Source: Rotaria sp. Silwood1 (lineage: Eukaryota > Rotifera > Eurotatoria > Philodinida > Philodinidae). Taken from it: a stretch of DNA of 64,000 bases. A program made the translations under genes and the position numbers. Below are positions 50,401 to 60,157 of the stretch, piece after piece. The stretch covers positions 1-64,000 of the forward strand of contig CAJNOP010000552.1 of NCBI GenBank assembly GCA_905250075.1, read 5' to 3'. How positions within the stretch are numbered: position 1 is the first letter of the stretch; each line of letters starts with the position of its first letter. A model generated the notes under the pieces. It made no database searches and had not been told where the DNA came from. It worked only from the letters and a program-made list of their open reading frames with translations.

Positions 50401-51985
50401 ACAATTGTGACTTAATGGTTTAAATACTTGATCAAATCCACCAGGATTATATCGCCATCCATCTAAAAAATAAAAAATTAAATTTTTATTTATAAATTTC
50501 ATAAAAAAATCTATGATATTATACCAGAGAAAAGAATCATAGGTCGACCAAGTGCATAAGCAATATGAAAACAATGCATAGCATGATGAATTTCACAACC
50601 ATAACCACAACCTTTATTTATATTACATGTAATACGTTTAACATCTGTACATGATTTTGATGGATTTTGTAATACATTTAAACGTGTTTGTATTAATTTT
50701 GAAAGACTTTCATGTTCACGTTCACGCCATAAATTATAACCATCAACTTCAGTTAAATTTCGAATTGAAGCTAGAAGAACTCTAAAAAACGAAAAACAAA
50801 AAAAAAAAAATCAAATAATAAAATGTATTGATTTAATTTTGTTTTTCTTTTAATAAGAACTGACCTACTTTGATCAGCAAATCGTAAAATAACATTTTCC
50901 CATTTTGTTTTATCATCATCAGATAATTTTTCAGATATTTTATTGAATTGATTAGTTGTAAAATAAGTTAATTCACGTGTTTGACTTTCAATTTTTCTTC
51001 GTAATTGTTCATATTCCAAACTAGGTTCATCTAAATATTTCACAAACAGAAAAAAAATAAAACATTATTGGTAAATTGTTCGGCATGATTGTATATTATA
51101 TCGATAGTAAATGTAAACAAACATCTAATATAAAAATTTAAATGATAAACTTACCACGAGATGTAGTACCACTATTTTTCGAAAGTAATTGACGTTTAAC
51201 ACGTTTTAATTCATTTTGTAATTCTTGACATTGAGTATTATCACTAAAACAGAATTAATATTCTATTAACAACTTTGAAATATAATAATTTTATTGAATT
51301 TTACATTAATCAAGTTCTTAATAAAATTTCTTATATTAGAATGTCAAATATATTTACAATTAACTAATCTTATATCAAGAGTTTTACTTACGTAGTAGGC
51401 AGAGATGTTCATGGCGATAGATTTTTTGCAAAATCATCGCGATGCGGTGGCGACGCGGTGAGATTTTTTAAATACGGTCGCGATAGCGGTCGGTTTCTTA
51501 GGAAGAAAATTTTTAAAACTCACGAATTTTCAGGAGCTACTCCTGTTCGGACAAATCATAAGGTCCAAAGTCAACAAAATTTCTTGAGCAGCGCCGCGGA
51601 AGCGATGAACATCTCTGGTAGTAGGAAGAGGATTGGTTTTAGTTTCAGAGAGAACTATTCGAATTGATATTTGCCGTTTGAGTTTATATTAATTTTATAA
51701 AAATGATCTGAATAATAATACTAATAAATTCTATTGAATTTAATTGTTAGTCAATAATCAATATTTATTAGTAAAATTTTCTTTTTTTAATTTCATTTAC
51801 TTTTCAGATTGTACTTGAACAAGTTTTTGTCGAAGTGTTTCAATTTCATTTTGTAATTGTTCAATACGATCTTCAAATATTTTATCATTATTTGATGTTG
51901 AATGAAATGTTGTTAATATACAATAAAGTCCAAATATCCATAATGATATAAAAATAATATAAAACTTATTTCCGAATAATAACAT
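47452..51985 (-). CDS. FUT8: Alpha-(1,6)-fucosyltransferase (FUT8)
   Basis: Nine exons: 51985-51801, 51243-51155, 51030-50865, 50781-50525, 50462-50367, 50156-49916, 49849-49667, 49608-49458, 47775-47452; 563 residues (human 575). It is a type II Golgi protein: short cytosolic start, one helix (FYIIFISLWIFGLYCILTTF), then a coiled-coil stem. The GT23 catalytic domain shows NINKGCGYGCEIHHAMHCF, the GDP-fucose-binding IHVRRTDKVGSEAAFH, FLATDEPSVFNDA and LDVHFLS...CTFSSQICRVAYE. The last exon encodes the SH3-like domain (VYYFGGQNAHNQRAV ... GDIIGTEGNHWDGFSKG). It adds core fucose to the innermost GlcNAc of N-glycans. Most introns are 58-210 bp; introns 1 (557 bp) and 8 (1682 bp) are swollen by transposons. 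Its start lies 86 bp from the EXOSC4 stop, with TTTTTCAG 7 nt before the ATG. Confidence 0.95.
47803..48430. repeat. Two tandem copies of a hairpin-headed repeat in FUT8 intron 8
   Basis: Units start at about 47803 and 48165. Each opens with a perfect hairpin (GTGTACTC-AAAAAGT-GAGTACAC), then a GTCC-rich microsatellite (GTCCGTCC...), then about 150 bp shared nearly base for base (for example CTACACAGCTTAGTCTTGAC and TCGGTCGAGTTCGAAGATGA). The first unit has a longer GTCC run (47848-47880). The units are far more GC-rich than the intron. Type unassigned; probably a dispersed non-autonomous element. Confidence 0.75.
49109..49417. mobile_element. hAT-type MITE, copy A (309 bp), FUT8 intron 8
   Basis: Ends are TAGAGATGTCCAT and, inverted, CAGAAATGTCCAT. 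It is flanked by 8-bp near-identical sites GGTCAAAG (49101-49108) and GTTCAAAG (49418-49425), differing at one base; 8 bp is the hAT duplication size. The interior is GC-rich with a repeated GAAAAGCTATCGCGCCGC block (about 49156 and 49188). It shares its end motif with 51400-51617. Confidence 0.75.
51400..51617. mobile_element. hAT-type MITE, copy B (218 bp), FUT8 intron 1
   Basis: Ends CAGAGATGTTCAT are inverted copies and start CAGAG as in hAT elements. A perfect 8-bp target duplication GTAGTAGG lies at 51392-51399 and 51618-51625. The interior is rich in CG dinucleotides (GCGATGCGGTGGCGACGCGG). The short open frame here is transposon DNA, not a gene. Confidence 0.88.
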
Positions 51986-52071
51986 TACATATCTGAAAAA
52001 TCAAGAACAAAAACCTAAGAAATAAAACTCATACTATTTTATGTTTTCATTTCTTTTTTTTTTTTTTTTAT

Positions 52072-54050
52072 TTATAAAACATGTAAAACAGTTTTCAATT
52101 GATTAACAACAGCTTGTTTCATTAAATTAAATAATTGTAAATTAGCACGTGTTGCTGCATCTAACATTTCATTATAAATATCATGATGAACACGTGATTC
52201 ACATGTTAATGCAACAATATCATCACGTTGTGGCATAATTGTTAATGTTAATTGAGGTGATTTTTGTTGTTCTTCTTGTTGATTAAGATCAATAATACAT
52301 TTATTTTGTATATAACCAACTGTTGATGAACAAACAAAATCTTTCATTGGAATGCCTATTCAAATAAAAATAATCGATTATTTATATTTCATAAGAAATA
52401 AATAATTTTTTATACAAATCAATCTTATTAATATATGTCTAAATGAAAAAAAAAGTCACGAAAGATTAAGTAAACTCTATCAATTTAATCTTCTATTATG
52501 AATAAATTATTCAATAGATTACTCAAACATAGAATCACAATATGTAAAGAATGAAACCTTGAGATAGGCAATATTTGCCTTCATATTATTTATTATATGA
52601 TATGACTGTTCACAATCGAATCTGATTGACTATACTCAGCATCCGATTGAAGCTAATCAACATTCGATAGATATTTTGATGGTCACAATACAATTCTCAT
52701 ACTTTTATTTTGTCTCTTTCATAAACAACTTTAAAATCTAATCAATTTTACTTGTTACTGATGACACTGAAATGAAACGCTGTATTAACGTTAAACCTTG
52801 TTCATTGTGAATATATACTTAGGGCAAACCAAAAGTTCGTAGAACGGTGTTTAAAGAACCTTGTCGGATAAGATAACCTATTCAGAAATGAAAAACCGAA
52901 TATACCATGTTGTAGCGCTTTTTGAGATGCGTCGAATGGTATATAGTAAATCCTGTTTTCATAAGACTTTGAAGGAACTCGAGTCAATTTACTGATAGGC
53001 GACTACACCCACACCCACGCTGACAAGATGACCGGAGATGCTACATATATGAGGTTGTAGCCCATCAAAAACTCTGCAAAATCGTATGTGAGAAAAAATA
53101 TTTTACAAATACTTTCGACTAATCCTAAGGACCACAATATTCAGTAACCTATCATACTTAGGTAAGGTTGTGAGTATGGGTGCGTAGTCGTCTATCAGTA
53201 AATTGACTCTAGTTCCTTCAAAGTCTTATGAAAACAGGATCTACTATATACCATTCGACGTACTTCAAAAAGCTCTACAACATGGTATATTTGGTTTTTC
53301 ATTTCTGAATAAGTTACCTTATCCGACAAGGTTCTTTAAACACCGTTCTACAAACTGTTGGTTTGCCCTAAGTATATATGATCATCTATTTGATGATTCA
53401 TTTTTTTTTCTCAATATATTCAATTACTTCTCATTATACGATTTATCATTATCTATAGATAAAAACCTATTAGATTCTACTCGAAACTGCAAAGTTTTTT
53501 TGTTTTTTTAATAAATCTTTTCACCTGCATTAATCAATGCTAATGTTGTTGCATTAACACATGGACTATAATCATTTCCATCGGATTGTAAAATTTTTAA
53601 ATAAATATCAATTTGTGATTTTGGATATGTTTCAGTAATAATAGCTTGTTGAAAAACTCTTTGTATAGCCATTTGTAATTTTTGACTTTTCATATCACCA
53701 AATGTTCTTAATCGACGTTCACTAACACAATATGATGTCATACTAAAATCACATGTAATTATAGCTTGTTCTTGATTTGAACGAGATTCACCTTCATATG
53801 GTCCATAAATTGTTGCAAGTAATTTAATATTTCCATGTTCCATATAACAAGAACCATCAGCATCAGGTATAATATTAAATGAAACACGAAAATGACGTAA
53901 TTCATCAGATTTACGTCCATCTTGACGATAACCTTCAATTGATATAAGATCAAATCCTGATATATAATCTGTTGCTAATGTTGTTGTTAATTCATTACGT
54001 TTTTTTTTTGTTGGTGATGATGATGATGATGTATCCATTGGAATAGACAT
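52072..54050 (-). CDS. EXOSC4: Exosome complex component RRP41 (EXOSC4)
   Basis: Two exons, 54050-53525 and 52355-52072; 269 residues (human 245). The intron (1169 bp) contains a foldback transposon. The RNase PH fold is clear: YRQDGRKSDELRHFRVSF, then GSCYMEHGNIKLLATIYGP and ERRLRTFGDMKSQKLQMAI, then QIDIYLKILQSDGNDYSPCVNATTLALINAG continuing in exon 2 with IPMKDFVCSSTVGY. RRP41 is one of the six PH-ring subunits of the RNA exosome; in animals the ring is catalytically inactive and guides RNA. The N-terminus before ISGFDLIS is low-complexity (SSSSSPTKKKR). I start at 54050 because TTTTAG ends 5 nt upstream and looks like a splice acceptor; the in-frame ATG at 54092 would then be intronic or outron. 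Confidence 0.92.
52818..53372. mobile_element. TA-flanked foldback element (555 bp) in EXOSC4 intron
   Basis: Inverted arms of about 185 bp (52818-53003 and 53187-53372) match almost base for base. Ends read CTTAGGGCAAACC and are flanked by TA (52816-52817; 53373-53374), as for Tc1/mariner-type MITEs. The arms read as similar short frames on opposite strands (52802-52987 and 53203-53511), which is a by-product of the inverted repeat. The 180-bp centre is unique. Confidence 0.82.
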
Positions 54051-54186
54051 TATATCTAAAACAACAACATTTATGTTTTTATTGAGATTCATAATTAGAA
54101 GAAAAATATGTATATGAGTGATTTAACAGATCAATAATATGCTGAACTAATATTAAAAGAAAAATGTCAATTTTTTTTTTTCTTAA

Positions 54187-56837
54187 TTATTCAAATGCTG
54201 GAAATCGAGCATATGCTGGAGTAAGTATATCAGCCATAAAATAAATTGTTCCAGCCAAACCTACAAAACAAAAATTAAAGTTCAAATTTTATTTTTCAGT
54301 GAAAAAAAAAAGAAATTATAATATTTACCTTCAAAAAGTGAGAATGGACGATCTGGTGTTCGTGCTAAATGATGTTTTCCATAATCCAAACAAAATTGAG
54401 CAAACTAATCATATAAAAAATAAAAAATATTTTAATACAAAATCTCAATTTATAAAACTGACTTTTATTGCTCGATGAAGCCATTTTGGATCATGTGTTA
54501 CACGATATAGATCAAGAAATGCATAACCATTACCTGCTGCACCATGACAAAGACCATAACCTTTTGTTAATAATCCACGTTCCCAAACAACATCACCCGC
54601 CAATGAAGCTCGTTGCATATATGAACTATTACCAGTCATCTAACATAACAAAAATAAATAAATCTCTTAGTATTTAAAGTGTGAGCTACTTCTTTTATTA
54701 CATTTCTAAAGGTTTTTAATCATAGAAAGATACAATATTATTTTCAAGAAAGGTGAAAATAGATTTTTAGTTTTGTAAGAAACTTAAAAATATTTCAATT
54801 TCCTAGAATTCTATTTGAATTATTCAGAGTAATAGAATTAATATTTCTCTACGATGTTTTCTTTAATCGAGATACATCGTTCTTATCAAAAAGTATCAAA
54901 ATCCTTTTTTTGTTTTTTTTTTTTTATTTTGAAGTTCAATTTCCTGCTTATTCACAAATGTTGACTATTAGTTCTTACGGATTATCTATAGTATATAAAT
55001 CAACTATCAGTAAGCTCAAACTCTAATCTAAATTCTTTATCAAACGTATCTTGTTACATACGAAATTTCATTATGAAATTAATTAAATAAAAATATTGTT
55101 TTCACAATGCCGCCTGCGGGAGTAAAATGTAAAACACAAATGGATATTGTCTTATTCTAGAACGTATTTTTTTTCACTATCTTTTTACTTAATCATCCAG
55201 AAATATAATAAGGAAGTAGGTCATATATGATAATAAGATGTCATTAATTGTCTATCAAGGTCAGTGACATTCTTATGATTTTATCTATCACGATCTATGA
55301 GAAAAAAAAAACAAATTATTACTCATATGTTTTAACATTCTATTCAGATCGTGTTCCATCAAAAAACAAAAACATCATCTGTGACAACAACTAATTTAAT
55401 TCTGATAATAATAGTATATAGAATTCTCATAAATTAACATCTCTTATTTAAGACATTTGTTATACTGAATCAATAATGATAATTTACATGCATGTCAGAT
55501 TTTTTTTATGTACTTTATTTTTGAAAATGATTATTTATTCAAAATAATTAATATAGTTTTTCTTATCAAATTTGACTTTTTGTTTTTTTGTTAAACTTAC
55601 TTCATATGCTTGATTAAATAAATAAACAAAACCAGGTGCACCATGACACCATTGTACAAGTTTATCTGATCCACTATCATTAGATGACATATAATTACCA
55701 CTTGATAAACATTTTGATTTAAGAAATTCAATTGTTGGTAATAAATGTGAATCAACATATGATCGAAGATGAATAAATGATTCATTTTGTGCTACCTACA
55801 AAAAAATAATTTAAATATTGACAAAAAATAATTTTCAATTAAACATTTTTTTACTTTAAGAAGAAGATAAACTATTCCAGAAATACCATGTGCTGCTCCC
55901 AAATATTCAGAATCATGCCATTTATACATTAATGGAGATTTTGAATTTGTTTTTTGTGCATATTTTTCACCTGATTTAATCATAGTTTCAAATATCTGAA
56001 TGTAAAGAATTGAATTTTTTTTTTTTTTTTCAAAAAATTTATTTCTATTTTATTTACATCAGTAATATGTTGAGCATCAATAATATGTTGTCCAATTTCT
56101 TTTCGAAGAAACATTAATGCATAAAGATAACCAGCTCGACCATATAAATATTCATCTGGATTTGAAAGACTTAATGCATTTTTCTTCATGGATAAAATTC
56201 TAAGAAAAAAAAAATCATTTAATTATTTTTTTATAATATATTTTGCTTACTTTTGAATATATTTATCTGATGTTTTTTGATCACCAAGATTATAATCAAT
56301 AACTGCTGCAATTGCTAATGGTCCTGAATCACCACATAAAAATGTTATTACTCGTCCTAGTTTTTAATTAATATATATATAATTAGATAATAATTGTGAA
56401 TCTCTTTTCTTTTTTTTTACCATCAAGTAGTCTTAATGCTGAATCAATTAATGTTTTTGCTTTAGATATATAATTATTACTTTGAGCTGGTAAAAGTCGA
56501 GCAAGACGCATGTAGAGTAATGCAATACCTAATATTTTAAATTAAAAAAAAAGAAAATTTTGATTTTCTTTTGTTTTTTTACCTGCAATACCAGTATAAA
56601 CTGATCCATCAGTTGGATCAGTTTGATTGAGATTCTGTTCAAGTGTACGTACATAATGTCCAATCCATTCAGTTATAGCAGTTCCTAATTGAGGAACTAA
56701 CTAAACAACAACAAAAAAAAACAGTTATTTTGTATTACAAAAGGATAATAATAATAATAACAAACTTGATTATCAGGACCAAGATATTGTTCACCATTAT
56801 AATCAGGATAATTATTTTTAAAAAATCGCTCACTCAT
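54187..56837 (-). CDS. LANCL: LanC-like protein (LANCL1/2/3 family)
   Basis: Ten exons: 56837-56766, 56700-56583, 56528-56421, 56356-56251, 56199-56058, 55995-55855, 55795-55601, 54639-54463, 54404-54329, 54260-54187; 402 residues (human LANCL1 399). Nine introns are 51-68 bp except one of 961 bp. LANCL landmarks occur in order: GSVYTGIAGIALLYMRLA, TFLCGDSGPLAIAA, EYLYGRAGYLYALMFLRKE, SPLMYKWHDSEYLGAAHGISG, LVQWCHGAPGF, TKGYGLCHGAAGNGYAF, HLARTPDRPFSLFEGLAGTIYFMADI and ARFPAFE. The Cys of WCHG and the Cys-His of LCHG are the zinc ligands. Mammalian LANCLs bind zinc and glutathione and add glutathione to dehydroamino acids in damaged proteins. The start at 56837 aligns with human LANCL (SERFFKNNYPDYN); an in-frame ATG at 56879 would add 14 residues. 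Confidence 0.93.
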
Positions 56838-57016
56838 GATCAAAATATCTGAAGAAGAAAGCATTGAAAGACTAGACATGTATTGAAATTGCTTAAAAAG
56901 AAAAAACAAAAACAAAAACGGGAACAAATCACTGATGAATAAATAAGTTATTTAGAACAACAACAACAAAAAAAACAATTGAGACTTTATACGTTTGAAA
57001 AAAAGAAAGATTAAAA

Positions 57017-60000
57017 TTATAAATCAGTTTTATAATTTTGTAGATGTAAATGTTCATCCGTATCTTGCATTTCTTCATTTTCTATTGTTTCTTGAGTATT
57101 TTCATCTTCTATATTAATTGGTTTTTCTGAATCAGTTTTTTGTTTTTCATTAACTAATTTTATCATTTCATAGAGAATATCAGATATATGATGTTGATGC
57201 TAAATACAGAATTTTTTTTTGTTTTTTTCAAAAATAAAAAAACATATATTAAAATTTTTATTTACTGCTCCATGAATTTGTTCAACTTCAGTTTTTGTTA
57301 TTTCACCATTACCATCTACATCAATAATACCATAGAACTAAACAAATAAATTATATGTTTTTTTTTTCTTTTTAATTTTAATAATCAATATACTTCATCA
57401 AAAATAGATGATGTTTCAGGATCTGAAGACAAATCAAATGAAAAATACTAAGAATCAAAAAAAAAACACACACACATAGAGAAATTCAAAATTAATTTCA
57501 TTAATTATAAATTACTTTTGAAAATGTTTCTTGCCATTTTTCAAAATTATTTGATTTTGAATTAATTAAATTCATTATAATTTCTCTATGAATTAAAAAT
57601 AAATAAATAAAATAAACAATTTATTTTTATTTTTATTTACTTTAAATTTTGTGGTTCATTATCTATATTTGACCAATCAATTTGATCAAGTGTTAATGGA
57701 AACTCAAATGTATTACTTGTTGAACAATGTTTTATATCATTTATATCAATATTTAATGCTTGTTTATGATGAATATTATATATTATTGATATTGTATTAT
57801 CTAATGAACGTTCTTGAAAAATCCATCCATTTGGAATAAATAAACAATCACCAGCCGTTAAATTAGTCACATAATAGTCAATATTTTCTAATTCAGGATA
57901 TTGATTAAAATCAACTCTTAAATATAACAAAGTTATTAATATAATTTCTACGAAATCAAAATATGAAATCTATATATATAATGTTCAGTGTGTGTTTCTC
58001 TGTGCCGGGTCAAAGGTTAAATAAAGCTATAAGGAGAAGGCCCAAGGGCTATCCTATGGAGGACCGATAGGTTCTCATAGCTATCCTATGGAGGTACTTA
58101 TAGGCTCTCAAGGGCTTTTCTATGCAGGACCCATAGGGTCTCAAGGACTATCCTATGGAGGTACCCATAGATCCTCAAGAGCTACTATATGGTGGTACCC
58201 ATTGGTCCTCAAGAGCTACTATATGGTGGTACCCATTGGTCCTCAAGGGCTTTCCTATGGAGGTATCCATAGACCCTCAAGAGCTATTATATGAGGGCAC
58301 CCATAGATCCTGAAGAGAGTATAGAAAGAAGAGGATAATGCTGTAAGAGCTACCAGGGATATAAGACCGAAGGGTAATGGACTATAAAAATATGTGCGAT
58401 GTAAGAGTATGAGACCGTAGAGCTACCTATCCGTATATATAATATCGAGGGTCTATATGTCCGTTACCGGATGAAAAGTTAAACGTCCGTCGTCATACGT
58501 TAGAGGAAAAGCGCACAGCCGTGCAGTATGCACGGGCTCTCGCTAATACGATATATTTGTTATTACTAATCATTGAGATTTTGATTTAATCTATCTAACT
58601 TTGAACAAATTTCTTTACTTAATGTCGAAAGGATGAACAAAAAAAAGCTTTACTAAGATATCTACCATACTTCTTAAAAAAAAAATGTATTTCACAAAAT
58701 AGAATATGAGAATTACTTTTCTGGATTAATTGGTGGTCTAAGAGTTTTTTGATTGCCCGGCATAATAATCTTTAAAAAATGAAAAAGAAAAATATATATT
58801 TTTTAAATAAATAATGAAGATTTTATTTTCCTTACTTGACGAACATCAGGATATTTATTTGTATTAACAAGAACCATACGTTTATTACCACGAAAAAGAC
58901 AAAGAATAGGATCATATTCTTGATTGAACATTAATGGTGATGTATTTATACTATTTATAATTAGAACCTAAACAACAACAATAACAACCATAACGAAAAA
59001 AAAAAATTAAAATCAATACGAACAGCCGATTGTAATGTATGTAAAACTTCATCACATTGTAAAGGTTGTGGAACAACAAGATATTTACTAGAAAAGAAAT
59101 TTATATTGATGTACTTCATTTTTCTAGAAATTCGATTCAAATCCACTAGAAGAATTATATAAAAATGATCGAATTATTTAATTTATGTCATTTCATCTTC
59201 TATGTTCAATCGACATTTGTTCTAACTGCCTTAACAATATTTCATGTATTTGATTAATACATGCTGTTAACTTAACTAAAAAAAAAGAAAGCTGATCATT
59301 GCAAAACTTATAAAAAAAAATGATTCTTTTTTTTTCTACAGTAATCGTTTAAAATGTCTGTTCGAATTGAAAATCTTATAATATACGATTTGATGCATCT
59401 TCATCTCATTTCTAACCTTTTGTTTTTTAGAGAATGAGCGTTATAACACTAAGAAACTCTACACATTTCTCAAATAATCTTAACAACAATGTTTATTTAA
59501 AAAAATCAAACAAATATAATGCAAAAAAAAAGTGATCAGTAGGTGAGAGACTTTGAAAAATTTTTTCTTTTGCAATTTTTGTGTTTCAAAGATCAAATTT
59601 TTAATGTTATACAGACATAAACATATATGATAGTATAATTTATTAATTTTTTTATCATGACAATTTTGTCTATTAAATAGGAATGATAGTGATCATAATT
59701 TTAAGTTTTTTTTTTTTTAGAAAAAATTTTAATAGAATAAAATTCAAATGTTATTTTACCGAAGTATTTCAGGTACATTATCAGCAAAAAATAAATAATC
59801 TTTTTCATATTTATCAAGAAAATCTCCAAATTTCATTTGAATTCGTTTTTGTTGTTTTAATGATTCAACAATAATATTTATTTTTGATAAACCATCAATT
59901 TCATTTTCAAGTTGTTCATCTGTTTGCCATATATGATAATATATATCATTAATTAATACTTGACGAAAAACAATTGGTTCTAATTTTGATATATAATTTG

Positions 60001-60157
60001 TAAAAAATTTTAATATATTTGGATATTCTCCATTGATTTCTTCAATATTTATTAATGATCCAACTGTACCAAATGGTTTAAGATGACCGGGATCGGAATG
60101 ATTACATGAAATAAGACTAATGGTTAACACCAAGAGAATACAAAATAAATAATACAT
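57017..60157 (-). CDS. Secreted or ER JmjC/cupin-like pseudo-hydroxylase with EF-hand
   Basis: Nine exons: 60157-59760, 59087-59024, 58967-58836, 58769-58717, 57916-57641, 57585-57516, 57447-57394, 57337-57266, 57199-57017; 433 residues. A signal peptide (MYYLFCILLVLTISLISC) is followed by GHLKPFGTVGSL. The cupin_8/JmjC domain spans about 40-280: EPIVFRQVLINDIYYHIW, SPLMFNQEYDPILCLFRGNKRMVLV, and the jelly-roll strand GDCLFIPNGWIFQERSL. In active enzymes these places carry H-x-D and a distal His (HxD...WWH); here they read M-F-N and W-I-F, so iron binding should be lost. A canonical EF-hand loop (DVDGNGEITKTE) follows at about 353-364, then an acidic tail ending KTDL. Signal peptide, EF-hand and this end suggest the ER lumen or secretion. 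Closest named orthologue not recognised. Exon 2's donor (GTTCGT) is the weakest splice site. Confidence 0.8.
57969..58546 (+). mobile_element. Non-autonomous Helitron-like element, copy 2 (578 bp), with internal minisatellite
   Basis: The 3' end carries a perfect 6-bp stem hairpin (CCGTGC-AGTAT-GCACGG), 10 nt, then CTAA (58543-58546) before T, the Helitron rule of hairpin, CTRR and insertion before T. A plausible 5' end is TC at 57969, after A (TCTATATATATAATG). The last 200 bp match copy 1 at 13899-14101. It lies in intron 4 of the JmjC/EF-hand gene. No Rep/helicase, so non-autonomous. The 5' end is inferred. Confidence 0.72.
58040..58320. repeat. Minisatellite, about 34-bp unit, eight copies
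   Basis: Degenerate tandem copies built on CTATCCTATGGAGGTACCCA followed by TAGATCCTCAAGAG. Two adjacent units near 58178-58245 are almost identical. It is contained in the Helitron-like element; AAGAGCTAC of the unit also opens the conserved 3' part of the element, so the array may have grown from it. Confidence 0.85.

Noticed and set aside
52802-53511. Two similar short proteins (MTRVPSKSYENR and MTLVPSKSYENR)
   Set aside because: By-product of the inverted arms of the EXOSC4-intron foldback; not a gene pair.
58088-58294. Repetitive protein with GSQGL-type repeats
   Set aside because: Frame across a 34-bp minisatellite (not divisible by three, so the reading shifts between units) inside a Helitron-like element.
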